A stretch of 64,000 nucleotides of DNA from Methylobacterium sp. 2A (GTDB lineage: Bacteria; Pseudomonadota; Alphaproteobacteria; Rhizobiales; Beijerinckiaceae): the NCBI RefSeq assembly GCF_009806555.1, contig NZ_VUOK01000045.1:112576-176575 (forward strand), in the 5' to 3' direction. Position numbers and translations under genes: made by a program. Below the pieces are notes generated by a model that was not told the origin of the DNA, searched no databases, and worked only from the letters and a program-made list of their open reading frames with translations. Positions 24,466 to 31,786 of this stretch are shown piece by piece. Position 1 is the first letter of the stretch, and every line of letters starts with the position of its first letter.

Positions 24466-25016
24466 ATGGGCATGGTCGAGGGACTGATGACCCTGGAGCG
24501 GGCCATCCCCATCGCCGAGTCTGGCGGTCGCATCCACCGCCACGGCTGGATGCAGTCTGGACCGACCCGACCAGGGTCATCCCCGTGGGCAGCGCGCCGG
24601 GCAGCGTGGACCCGGGCGGCTATCCCTACTGGACGTCGGAGACCGTCCTCTCGCGCTCGCGTCAACTCTCGATGCGCTCGCCCGTGGACGTGACGGCCAA
24701 CCGGATCCCGGCGGGCACGTGCGCGGTGCGCCGGCTCGCGACCCCGATCTCGATCCCGCTGGCCTGGACCGGTTCGGGGATCGTGCTGCTGCCCTCGCCG
24801 ACCTCGGCCGCCTCGCCGCCGGCCACGACGTTCGAGATCCACGTCGACGGAGCCACCGTCGCCCCGGCCGCGATCCCCGCAGGCGGAGGGAGCATGCCGC
24901 TGACAGGGGCCGGGGCCCTTCTCGTGTCGCCGGGGTCGCTGATCGAGTTCGTCAACACGGGCGCTGCGCTATTCGGGGCCACGGTCGCTGTCGGGATCGC
25001 GGGCACCCACGTCTAG
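24466..25016 (+). pseudogene. Beta-rich hypothetical protein, frameshifted
   Basis: Starts MGMVEGLMTLERAIPIAESG and reads GGRIHRHGW in the first frame. From about 24549 the sensible sequence continues one frame back: DAVWTDPTRVIPVGSAPGSV, then TANRIPAGTCAVRRLA and a Ser/Pro/Ala-rich beta pattern to GIAGTHV. One added G in TGGATG would join the two into a roughly 183-residue protein. The composition suggests a phage-type decoration or particle-associated protein, but no family was recognised. If the lesion is not real, the gene is intact. Confidence 0.45.
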
Positions 25017-25482
25017 GCCATCGTTCCGGAGGCGAGTGAAATTCACGCCGACGAGTTGTCCTACCGTTACCTGCCTATTGTGTAACGAGGGAGTGCCTGA
25101 CCGGAAATCGCGTTGCAACGCACGTCCACCCCCCGTTGCAACGCAGCTTATCCACAGACGAGTAACGCTCGCCCATGCTTCCGCGACCGGGGCTTTCCTG
25201 ATTCAATACGGGACACCCCGCCTGGAACGCTCCTGAACCCCTAGTAACGCGCTTCTTGTACCTAGCCATTTCGGAAAACGTCGATTTCCCGAGTCGCGAG
25301 AGTCGCTTATCGGGCTGAATACAAAATTACAGAAAGGCTATTTAAGGCCGACGTCGGCCCGACGTCGGGCGCACGTCGGCCCGCGGCCCGGCCAGGGATC
25401 CCTTAACCGTGGCCAGCGGACCCCCGTTGACCCGGGACTCCCACTCGATTCTCCTGGGCTCACGGAACAAGGGAAGACGGCC
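25017..25482. other. Non-coding, origin-like region of the element
   Basis: About 470 bases without a gene. Contents: a perfect DnaA box TTATCCACA at 25148-25156; palindromes GCGTTGCAACGC (25110-25121) and CGTTGCAACGC (25134-25144); GTAACG at 25082, 25162 and 25244, with CGTTAC at 25065; an A/T-rich stretch at about 25307-25348 in otherwise GC-rich DNA; and repeated ACGTCGG words at about 25349-25385. Together with the AEP-like replication protein this looks like a replication origin; direct proof is absent. Confidence 0.5.
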
Positions 25483-25791
25483 ATGAGCATGGGGACGGCA
25501 GCGGCGATCGAGGTCACAGGGACGATGGCCAGGGTCGGAAGCTCGATCGGCCTCGGCATCGCCATCGCCAAGGCCGAGCACCGGATCCGCCGCGAGCAGG
25601 CCGTCGACTCGGTCACGGAGCTGGCGATCCGCCTCCAGGAGGCCCGGCAGGCGCAGCGCGGCGCGCTCCGGCGTGCGGCCCAGGCCGAGGCCCGCCTTGG
25701 GGCCGCCCAGGCGGAGATCGCGGCGCTGCGGCAGGCACTGGCGCAGGAGAGGCACATGACGGCGGCGCTCCGGGAAGCCCTGGGCATCTGA
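25483..25791 (+). CDS. Coiled-coil hypothetical protein
   Basis: A 102-residue protein (MSMGTAAAIEVTGTMARVGS) with a short Gly-rich N-terminal segment (about residues 18-28) and a long Ala/Arg/Glu/Gln heptad region from about 35 to 95 (RLQEARQAQRGALRRAAQAE). It is likely an elongated coiled coil. It follows the origin-like region and is terminated by a strong bidirectional hairpin. No family was recognised. Confidence 0.5.
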   Translation: MSMGTAAAIEVTGTMARVGSSIGLGIAIAKAEHRIRREQAVDSVTELAIRLQEARQAQRGALRRAAQAEARLGAAQAEIAALRQALAQERHMTAALREALGI

Positions 25792-25814
25792 GCCGCCGGG
25801 GACCGCCAAAAGAG

Positions 25815-25850
25815 AAGGGGCCCGCCGGGATGACCGGCGGGCCCCTTCTT
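25815..25850. terminator. Strong bidirectional intrinsic terminator
   Basis: A 14-bp near-perfect stem (AAGGGGCCCGCCGG / CCGGCGGGCCCCTT) with the loop GATGA, followed by TTCTT and preceded on the other strand by the equivalent AAGAG-type tract. It sits between convergent genes and should end transcription from both sides. Confidence 0.85.
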
Positions 25851-25866
25851 CGTTCCTGGGGATGGC

Positions 25867-26490
25867 TCAGCGGAAGGCGGGGCGCGCCCCACCGAGGTCG
25901 TGGCGCTCGTCCCATGTCGGCTCCGCGATCGGGCGCGGCCCGCGCTTCGCCATCGCGGCCACCTCGGCCTCCATCGTCTTGAACGAGGTCCGGGCCTTCG
26001 CGGCCATCACGGCGATCTCGACCGTCCTGCGCGCCTCTGCCGCCGACTGTTGCTCGACGAATCGGACGTAGGACGGCAGCAGGGGCGAGCCCTCGGCGAC
26101 GGTCTTGGCGGCGACGTGGCGCGTCAGATCCGGCACCGCGACCTTGCAGACTTTGGCGAGCTCGGCCCGGTTGAGGCTGCGCAGCCAGTCGGCGACGGGC
26201 TCCGAGATGTGGGGCACATGCTCTGCGAACGCGGCCTCCCCGCCATCCTTGAGCGCCTGCGCGGCGTGCTGGACGAACAGCCCGAACCCGGGGGTTTCGA
26301 AGTTGAAACCCGGGTCGGTGGCGTCGTCCTCGGCGACGGCGTCGTCGGCCACGCGGCGGGGCGTCAGCGCCGGGTTCGGGAAGACGCTCCTGAGCAGCGC
26401 GCCGGGGACCTGCAGGCCGTAGCCGACGGCGGTGCCCAGGCCGCCCATGATGCGGGCCAAGATGGAGGCGAGGCGGGCGAAGAAGGACAT
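25867..26490 (-). CDS. Hypothetical protein of the accessory element
   Basis: A 207-residue protein starting MSFFARLASILARIMGGLGT. The N-terminal 35 residues are amphipathic or mildly hydrophobic and may bind membrane. The centre has TDPGFNFETPGFGLFVQHAA and EPVADWLRSLNRAELAKVCK; the C-terminus is Ala/Arg-rich helical (EQQSAAEARRTVEIAVMAAK). No family was recognised. It is divergent in orientation from most element genes and shares a terminator with the coiled-coil gene. Confidence 0.5.
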   Translation of the reverse strand: MSFFARLASILARIMGGLGTAVGYGLQVPGALLRSVFPNPALTPRRVADDAVAEDDATDPGFNFETPGFGLFVQHAAQALKDGGEAAFAEHVPHISEPVADWLRSLNRAELAKVCKVAVPDLTRHVAAKTVAEGSPLLPSYVRFVEQQSAAEARRTVEIAVMAAKARTSFKTMEAEVAAMAKRGPRPIAEPTWDERHDLGGARPAFR

Positions 26491-26587
26491 GTGAACCCCT
26501 GTGCGTAGGGGGCGCGGTCACTGGCGCCGGCCCCTCATCCGGAGCAGAGCACTCCGCCATGAGAGCCACAAAGCGCGCAGGCGCGCA

Positions 26588-27076
26588 CTAGCCACCGAGG
26601 GCCGCGATTTCCGCCCGGGTGGCCCGGCGCATGAAAGCCTGCCGGCGCGTGCATCTCTCTGCGAAATAATAGGAATTCCCGGCCGGGTGGACCCCGTCTT
26701 GGAACCCGTGGTGGCCGACGAATCGGGTGAGATGCAGCGGCAGGGCCTCCAAGTCGGCGCGGTGGTGGTGCTCGCGCTCGGCGGCCCTGTCCTCGGCGCC
26801 GGCCGGGTCGATGATGTCCCACGCCTGGGCACGCGTGATGGCATTCAGGCCGTCCGGGGTGACCAGGTACGTATCGTCATCCCATGGCGTCTGGCGCGCG
26901 GTCGTCACGACCGCGCCGACGGGCAGGTCGTGCGCGGATTTCCACGTCGTCTGCGCCTCGTCGATGTAGTGCGGCCGCTTGGGATAGCTCTGGAATCCGG
27001 CGACCAGCCGGTCCTCCAGGCGCGTGCGCGTCCCGCTCCACACGAGGACCGGCCGGAGCACGGCCCCGGCCCTCAT
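26588..27076 (-). CDS. Hypothetical protein of the accessory element
   Basis: A 162-residue protein if started at MRAGAVLRPVLVWSGTRTRL. A more upstream in-frame start at 27226 would leave only 20 bases to the divergent gene at 27247 and add an unconvincing N-terminus, so the internal ATG is preferred. Features: HYIDEAQTTWKSAHDLPVGA, DDDTYLVTPDGLNAITRAQA (a small domain with an Asp/Thr turn) and a His/Arg-rich C-terminus ending TRAEIAALGG. No function can be assigned. Confidence 0.45.
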   Translation of the reverse strand: MRAGAVLRPVLVWSGTRTRLEDRLVAGFQSYPKRPHYIDEAQTTWKSAHDLPVGAVVTTARQTPWDDDTYLVTPDGLNAITRAQAWDIIDPAGAEDRAAEREHHHRADLEALPLHLTRFVGHHGFQDGVHPAGNSYYFAERCTRRQAFMRRATRAEIAALGG

Positions 27077-27246
27077 CACTACCGTCACCGTCCCGGACGC
27101 CGGGGGCGAGTCCTGGGCAGGACTCAGCCTCGATTCACCATGGGGCGCGTTCGTTATCGTAGAACCCTTTCTAACCGCAAAATTTGCGATTACATCTCGT
27201 ACCACTGAGGCCAATCGTGGACTCAAAGGGACCGGGAGGCAAGGGG

Positions 27247-27591
27247 ATGGGCGCGCCGATGTACATAAGGGATGGGGAGTACCGGGCGCCGCCTGCGCTG
27301 CTGCGCCAGCTCCTGGATGTGGGTGAGACCAGGGCGTCGATCGCGCGGATGCACGGCGTCGAGGAGCACCGCGTCGCCTACCGTTGCCGGCGGCTCGGCA
27401 TCGGGAAGCCCAATGGGCGCGCGCCGAACGCCCAGGCGCTCGCTATGGCCCTGGCGCACACCGACATCCCGATCGCCCGGATCGCCGCGGCCTACGGCTG
27501 CAAGCCCAGCACGATCGCCAAGGCCGCCGCCCGGCACGGCCTGCCCACGGACGAGCGGGGCCGCGAGGCGCTGCGGGAGTCCCGGTCGTGA
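27247..27591 (+). CDS. Tandem helix-turn-helix protein
   Basis: A 114-residue protein with two consecutive resolvase-type HTH units: TRASIARMHGVEEHRVAYRC-RRLGIG, and PIARIAAAYGCKPSTIAKAA-ARHGLP. The start MGAPMYIRDGEYRAPPALLR has a GGAGG site 8 bases upstream. Two HTH repeats without a catalytic domain suggest a sequence-specific DNA-binding regulator. It opens a tightly overlapping series of four genes (27247-28584) and overlaps the next start by 4 bases (GTGA). Confidence 0.65.
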   Translation: MGAPMYIRDGEYRAPPALLRQLLDVGETRASIARMHGVEEHRVAYRCRRLGIGKPNGRAPNAQALAMALAHTDIPIARIAAAYGCKPSTIAKAAARHGLPTDERGREALRESRS

Positions 27592-27827
27592 GCCGGCGCC
27601 CCCTGACGGACGAGGACGTCCGCATCGTGCTCTCAGCCGCCGTCCGGATTGCGGGCGGACAGAGGGTCTGGTCGCGGCTGCACGAGATCAACCAGAGCTA
27701 CGTCGGCAAAGTCCTCGCGGGGAAGCGGGATCCGGGAGAGCGCGTCCTGGCCGCCCTCGGCCTCGCCGAGCTGCCGCGGCGATACGGCCCCGTCGATGCG
27801 CCCGCGAAGCCGGGGGCGGTCCGATGA
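27588..27827 (+). CDS. Cro-like HTH protein, relative of the 22040 gene product
   Basis: A 79-residue protein starting at GTG (MSRRPLTDEDVRIVLSAAVR) with the pattern IAGGQRVWSRLHEINQSYVG, KVLAGKRDPGERVLAALGL. This is the same phage-repressor-like layout (helix, turn, V-L-x-G-[KR]-R-x-P-G-x-x-[VI]-L) as the protein at 22040-22243. GTGA and ATGA overlaps couple it to both neighbours. It probably binds an operator within the element. Confidence 0.65.
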   Translation: MSRRPLTDEDVRIVLSAAVRIAGGQRVWSRLHEINQSYVGKVLAGKRDPGERVLAALGLAELPRRYGPVDAPAKPGAVR

Positions 27828-28060
27828 TTCCCGATCTCCGCTCCGCCCTGAGGGAGGGCATCGCCGCCGCGGCGGGCGAGCCCATCGACCGGCTGCTGAC
27901 GGCCGGCACGCTCACGCCGGCCGGGGTCGCGCTGTTCGGCACCGACAGCCCGCAGCTGATGGCCGTCGTCTGGGTCGGGACGTGGGGCTGGGCGTACGTC
28001 GCGCTGGGCGCCCTCGCCTGGCTCGCCGGCGTCCGCACCGGCATCCGGTGGGGGGAGTAG
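27824..28060 (+). CDS. Small protein with one membrane segment
   Basis: A 78-residue protein (MIPDLRSALREGIAAAAGEP) with a soluble N-terminal half and one hydrophobic helix near residues 44-68 (AVVWVGTWGWAYVALGALAW). The start overlaps the previous stop as ATGA. No family was recognised. It is probably made together with the HTH proteins upstream. Confidence 0.5.
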   Translation: MIPDLRSALREGIAAAAGEPIDRLLTAGTLTPAGVALFGTDSPQLMAVVWVGTWGWAYVALGALAWLAGVRTGIRWGE

Positions 28061-28062
28061 CC

Positions 28063-28584
28063 ATGCCGCAGGAATCCCTGATCCCCGCGCTGGACGACCT
28101 GCTCGTCGTCGAGCGCGTCGCCCCCGGTGAGGACGCCCTGGTCAAGGCCTTGCTCCGCCTGGCGCTGCCCTGGGTGCCGCCGGAGGTGCCTCTCCCCGTC
28201 GTCCTCGTGACGGCCATCGAACACGACGCCATCGGAGGCCTCACCGCCGAAGTCCTGCTGTTCGACGGCGGCCGCGCTGGCCTCTGGTTCCCGCCGCCGC
28301 TCGCGCCGGGTGCCCCCCAGCGCGTGCGGTTGCTTGACGGAGAGCGCCAAGTCCCGATCGGCTACGACCGGGCTCGCAGGGTCTGGCGGCGCTACCCCGA
28401 TCTCGCCCTGCTGACCGGCGACGCCCGCGAGGCCCTCGCTCGGCTCGACGTCGATGACGCCGAGTATCTGCACAAGGCGGAGAAACGGCGCGAGGCCGCC
28501 CGCCGCGCCGCAGAGACCAGGCGGCGCAACCGCCTGGCCAGAGAAGCGGCGGAGGGCGGCGCTGGCGGCAGGGGTGGCGCCTGA
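28063..28584 (+). CDS. Hypothetical protein of the accessory element
   Basis: A 173-residue protein (MPQESLIPALDDLLVVERVA). It has a central beta domain (PLPVVLVTAIEHDAIGGLTA, VLLFDGGRAGLWFPPPLAPG) and a C-terminal strongly basic helix (HKAEKRREAARRAAETRRRN) that could bind nucleic acid. It closes the overlapping four-gene block; the stop lies just before the first pair of GTGAAC palindromes. No family was recognised. Confidence 0.5.
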   Translation: MPQESLIPALDDLLVVERVAPGEDALVKALLRLALPWVPPEVPLPVVLVTAIEHDAIGGLTAEVLLFDGGRAGLWFPPPLAPGAPQRVRLLDGERQVPIGYDRARRVWRRYPDLALLTGDAREALARLDVDDAEYLHKAEKRREAARRAAETRRRNRLAREAAEGGAGGRGGA

Positions 28585-28592
28585 GCGACATG

Positions 28593-28650
28593 GTGAACAA
28601 AAACGTTCACCTACCCATTGCCTCCGTTTCAGTGAACCATTATGTTCACT
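28593..28650. promoter_or_regulatory. Paired GTGAAC-N6-GTTCAC operators
   Basis: Two palindromes with identical 6-bp arms and 6-bp spacers: 28593-28610 (spacer AAAAAC) and 28632-28649 (spacer CATTAT), 39 bases apart. They precede the small gene at 28683 by about 35-90 bases, consistent with overlap of its promoter. Further copies occur at 30595-30612 and 30625-30642. Confidence 0.75.
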
Positions 28651-28682
28651 GAGAGAGCAGAACGCTTCTCGCGGAGGCCAAG

Positions 28683-28832
28683 ATGACCCAGCCCACCACC
28701 ACCCCCACGATCCCTCAGACCTCGATCGAGATCCCCCTCGACGCCCTCGTGGCGATCGTCGAGGCCAAGAACGCCGAGCTCGTCGAGCTGCCCGTGACCG
28801 GCGAGGTCCTCCCCTTCCCCACCGTCCTCTGA
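28683..28832 (+). CDS. 49-residue acidic protein under GTGAAC control
   Basis: MTQPTTTPTIPQTSIEIPLD, then a helix LVAIVEAKNAELVELPVTGE and the tail VLPFPTVL. A strong GGAGG ribosome-binding site lies 6-7 bases upstream. The gene is too short for standard detection. Immediately preceded by two operator palindromes, so likely one of the most tightly regulated genes of the element. Function unknown. Confidence 0.6.
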   Translation: MTQPTTTPTIPQTSIEIPLDALVAIVEAKNAELVELPVTGEVLPFPTVL

Positions 28833-28946
28833 CCACCGCCGGGGGTTCGCCCCGGCCCTTCCACCAGCCGCCCTCGCGCAAGGGCGGCTCGTCGAGGGGC
28901 CTACCCACCCGCCCGACCTCGCGGGCACGATCTCGGAGAACGCCAC

Positions 28947-29456
28947 GTGGCCATTCAGATCACCAAGTCCGGCACCGACCTGTTGGTGCAGACGCCGCAC
29001 ATGAACACGAATTTCAACAAGCGCCTCAGAGACATGGGCGGCCGCTGGGAGTCCCCGGCCTGGCGCGTCGACGCCCGCAACGAGGCCTTGGTCCGGGCCG
29101 CACTCAAGCGGTCCTACGGCGGCGACGGCGAGGGCGAGCCGGACACCGTTTCCCTGCAGTGCCACATCGAGAAGGACAGCTGGCAGGGACCCGTCGAGGT
29201 CGCCGGCCGGGTCATTGCCCGGGCCTTCGGGCGGGACTCGAGCGCCAAGCTCGGCGAGGGCGTGGTCCGCCTGGAGGGATCCGTCACGTCGGGCGGCTCC
29301 AGGGCCAACTGGCGGACCGTAGTGGACGCGGTCGTCGTGATCCATGACTGCCCCCGCAAGGTTGCCGAAAAGGCGATGGCCGACGGCTACGTCGGCGTGA
29401 CCGATGCCCGCCTGTACGTCCCGGACGTTGCTGCCCTGGCAGAGGGCGTGGACTGA
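28947..29456 (+). CDS. Hypothetical protein with a short GGRW domain
   Basis: A 169-residue protein starting at GTG (MAIQITKSGTDLLVQTPHMN). The N-terminal block FNKRLRDMGGRWESPAWRVD, then EALVRAALKRSYG, resembles the short DUF5710-like module of mobile-element helicases and antirestriction proteins (pattern A-x-x-G-G-R-W-...-W-x-V). The remaining 110 residues are beta-rich (LGEGVVRLEGSVTSGGSRAN, VVDAVVVIHDCPRKVAEKAM) and unrecognised. A GGAG site is 8 bases upstream. Confidence 0.5.
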   Translation: MAIQITKSGTDLLVQTPHMNTNFNKRLRDMGGRWESPAWRVDARNEALVRAALKRSYGGDGEGEPDTVSLQCHIEKDSWQGPVEVAGRVIARAFGRDSSAKLGEGVVRLEGSVTSGGSRANWRTVVDAVVVIHDCPRKVAEKAMADGYVGVTDARLYVPDVAALAEGVD

Positions 29457-29548
29457 CGCCCGCCTCGGGGCCGGCGCCGCGATTCCGCGGATCTCGCCGG
29501 CCTCGCACGGGCCTCAGCCGAGCCGCCCCGCCAACTTCGGAGACACCC

Positions 29549-29830
29549 GTGTCATCTTCCCAGACCCACTCTCGTGCCCGCGCCAACTACGATGCCGCCA
29601 AGGCCGCCAGCGCGGCCGCCTACCGCGAACTCGTCCGTGCCCGGGACGCCTCCTCCGCCGCGTTCGCCCACGGCACCCCAGACGCGATCGCTGCGGCATC
29701 CGCCGCGGAGGAGCGCGCCGAGGTCGCGTACCGCGAGGCCGCCGACGACGCCCGCATCGCCCGCGACGAGCGTGAGGATGCGCACGACTGGGACCGCCCC
29801 CGCGATGGGTTCGGGAACTACCGCGACTGA
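29549..29830 (+). CDS. Ala/Arg-rich helical hypothetical protein
   Basis: A 93-residue protein starting at GTG (MSSSQTHSRARANYDAAKAA). Almost the whole length is a charged helix (AEERAEVAYREAADDARIAR), ending DWDRPRDGFGNYRD. No family, signal or membrane segment was recognised. It lies in the regulated run between the two sets of GTGAAC operators. Confidence 0.45.
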   Translation: MSSSQTHSRARANYDAAKAASAAAYRELVRARDASSAAFAHGTPDAIAAASAAEERAEVAYREAADDARIARDEREDAHDWDRPRDGFGNYRD

Positions 29831-29923
29831 ACCCAGCAGCCGGGGCCCCGTGCCCCGGCCCTTCTCCGGACCGCCCTCGGCCAGGGCCGTCCCGACAAGG
29901 GCCGATGCCATTCGGAGGCGGTC

Positions 29924-30598
29924 ATGGAACGCACCTGTCACTACACGCTGCTTAGGGCGCTCCGCGAGGCCGCGTCCGTCACGTCGCTCAAGCACCACGA
30001 AAGCGCGCCGTTGCGCCTGCTGCATGGGGTGACGTCGCTGTACGGGCCGATCCGTCCCTCGGGTCCGAGCCACACGCTGTTCGTGGCCGTCGAATCCCCT
30101 CGCCTGACACCGGCGCTGAACAGGTTCGCCCAGGCCTTGCGGACGCGGGAGATCCGGGACGTGGCGAGGGGAAGGGTGCGCCACGCGTCCGAACGCGTCG
30201 TGCCCGTCCCGAACGTGTCGGCCCTCTGCGCCGGCCGCTCGATGGCGCACATCGCCGGCGGCAGCACGGAGCACGCGCGCCTCCGCGAGAACGGGACCGC
30301 CCTGTGCCGGGCGGCAATCGCCGAAGCCGAGGCCTGCGTCGCGGCGGCCATGCGAGCCCGGGTGGAGACGAGCAGGGCATCGTGCGCCGAGCACGCACGC
30401 GTCGCCCTGGAGGCCGCCCGTCACGTGGCGGAGGAATTCGAGCTCGGCGCCGCCGTCGTCGTGCCCGCCTTCTCCGTGCTGGCCCCGGACCTCTGGGACC
30501 TCGTCGCACCCGCGTATGCGCGCGAGGCCGCGATGCTCGGAGGGCCGGTGCAGCTGCCAGACGACGACGCCGATGCGATGGAGGCACTCGTCTGGTGA
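29924..30598 (+). CDS. Hypothetical protein of the accessory element
   Basis: A 224-residue protein (MERTCHYTLLRALREAASVT). The N-terminal part has mixed alpha/beta features (HTLFVAVESPRLTPALNRFA), the second half is Ala/Glu-rich helical with six Cys across the protein, and the end is acidic (PVQLPDDDADAMEALVW). No family was recognised. The stop lies inside the first base pairs of the GTGAAC operator at 30595, so the next gene's promoter overlaps its 3' end. Confidence 0.5.
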   Translation: MERTCHYTLLRALREAASVTSLKHHESAPLRLLHGVTSLYGPIRPSGPSHTLFVAVESPRLTPALNRFAQALRTREIRDVARGRVRHASERVVPVPNVSALCAGRSMAHIAGGSTEHARLRENGTALCRAAIAEAEACVAAAMRARVETSRASCAEHARVALEAARHVAEEFELGAAVVVPAFSVLAPDLWDLVAPAYAREAAMLGGPVQLPDDDADAMEALVW

Positions 30599-30642
30599 AC
30601 GCGTGTGTTCACTTCCTCCAGTTGGTGATACGATCCGTTCAC
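30595..30642. promoter_or_regulatory. GTGAAC-N6-GTTCAC operator pair, second set
   Basis: A perfect palindrome at 30595-30612 (spacer GCGTGT) and a degenerate one at 30625-30642 (GTGATA-CGATCC-GTTCAC), 30 bases apart. They stand 20-70 bases before the start of the HTH-like gene at 30663. The set matches 28593-28650, so one repressor probably controls both, perhaps including its own gene. Confidence 0.75.
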
Positions 30643-30662
30643 TAAGGGGCGACGAGGTACCG

Positions 30663-31145
30663 ATGGGAGCGCGCGAGTTCACTGACGCGGGAGAGCGCGG
30701 ACGCCGCCGGGACCTCGTCCGCCGGATCGGGGATGCGTCCTTCGGCGCGAGGACCGGGACCTGGCACGCCGATTTCGCCAAGGCGATCCACGAGGCGACG
30801 GGTCGCGAGATCGGGCGCGCCCGCGTGGCGCAGTGGCTCCTGGAGACCGATGCGGCGAAGCCAGTCCCGAAGTGGGTCGTCGATTCCCTGCCGGCGATCG
30901 CCCGGGCCGCCGCGGCCGACCTGCGGACGCGGGCCGCCACCCTCGATGCCGCCGCCGACGATGCAGGGGCCCCGCCCGGGGCCCAAGGCGAGCCCGGGTC
31001 GGACGGCGAGCCACCGCGCGAATCTGGGTCGCCCGCGGCCGAGGCCGCCCCTGAGGAAGACTTCGACCTTGACGCCTTCGTGGGGCAGGTCCTCGCCGCC
31101 GGGCCGGTCGACTGGAGCGAGACGCGCGGGCAGGACCTGCTCTAA
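30663..31145 (+). CDS. Probable DNA-binding regulator of the GTGAAC regulon
   Basis: A 160-residue protein starting MGAREFTDAGERGRRRDLVR with a GAGG site. The region WHADFAKAIHEATGREIGRA and RVAQWLLETDAAKPVPKWVV matches the Cro/CI layout (L-A-x-A-x-x-x-...-R-V-x-x-W-L-x-...-P-x-W-V) seen in phage HTH proteins. The C-terminal 90 residues are acidic and Pro/Gly-rich, ending DLDAFVGQVLAAGPVDWSET. Located directly behind two operator palindromes, it is the best candidate for the cognate autoregulated repressor. It overlaps the convergent phosphoesterase gene by 4 bases. Confidence 0.55.
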   Translation: MGAREFTDAGERGRRRDLVRRIGDASFGARTGTWHADFAKAIHEATGREIGRARVAQWLLETDAAKPVPKWVVDSLPAIARAAAADLRTRAATLDAAADDAGAPPGAQGEPGSDGEPPRESGSPAAEAAPEEDFDLDAFVGQVLAAGPVDWSETRGQDLL

Positions 31146-31705
31146 GCCCTCTCCCGCCGCTCCCGGACGAGCCGCTGCTCCTCCGGCTCCAGCTCGGACC
31201 GCTCGACCCGGGCGACGACCTGGGCGAGGCTGGCCGGTTCCATGCCGGGCCATGCGTCCACGCCGACGTCCAGGCTCAGCCGAGTCGGCTCGAACAGGCC
31301 GTGCACGTGGCCGTAGGCATGGATGGCGCTGCCCATCGACCCCCGCCACGCGCGCATAGGAAAATGGCAGAGGACGAGCTTCTGCCCCTCGACCGTCGTC
31401 TCGACGAGGTCGCGCGGCGGCTCGGCCCACGGAAGGTCGAGCGTGTCGCGGTGGTCGTGGTTGCCTCGGACCAGGCGCTTCGTCCCGTTGAGCCTGTCGA
31501 AGATCTCGCGCAGCGGCCCCGCCTTCAGCCTCATGGCGAAGTCGCCAACGTGCCAGACGTCGTCCGCCGGCCGGACCCGGGCGTTCCAGGCCGCGACCAT
31601 GGCCTCGTTCATGGCCGAGGCGTCGCGGTCGTCGAAGGGGCGGCCGCACATTCTGGCGATTTGGGAATGCCCGAAGTGCTGGTCGGCGGTCAGGAAAATG
31701 GTCAT
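31142..31705 (-). CDS. Calcineurin-like metallophosphoesterase, phage type
   Basis: A 187-residue protein with the metal-site motifs of the family: DQHFGH (residues 8-13), VWHVGDFAM, VRGNHDHRDTL, LCHFPMRAW and YGHVHGLFE. It hydrolyses phosphomonoesters or diesters with two metal ions; phage members of this size are usually of unknown substrate. It could act on RNA or nucleotide ends together with the RNA ligase of the same element, but the genes are 7 kb apart and this is speculative. Confidence 0.85.
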   Translation of the reverse strand: MTIFLTADQHFGHSQIARMCGRPFDDRDASAMNEAMVAAWNARVRPADDVWHVGDFAMRLKAGPLREIFDRLNGTKRLVRGNHDHRDTLDLPWAEPPRDLVETTVEGQKLVLCHFPMRAWRGSMGSAIHAYGHVHGLFEPTRLSLDVGVDAWPGMEPASLAQVVARVERSELEPEEQRLVRERRERA

Positions 31706-31750
31706 GGCGAGGATCCGTAGGGGGCGGACCCCCTGCGAGGCCCTAGGGTT

Positions 31751-31774
31751 TGGCGGAGGAGTCGGGATTCGAAC
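31751..31774 (-). other. tRNA-Ser 3'-end-like sequence, candidate attachment site
   Basis: Read on the minus strand it is GTTCGAATCCCGAC followed by TCCTCCGCCA: a T-loop, the 3' half of the T stem, the acceptor 3' strand, discriminator G and CCA. The upstream bases (TTCCCCC) do not complete the T stem, so this is only a fragment, as expected at the far end of an element integrated into a tRNA-Ser gene. It lies 12 bases beyond the integrase stop. Confidence 0.55.
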
Positions 31775-31786
31775 GGGGGAACGGTT

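Noticed and set aside
25349..25385. Possible CRISPR-like array from ACGTCGG repeats
   Set aside because: Repeats are only about 7 bases with irregular spacing and no unique spacers; considered part of the origin-like region.
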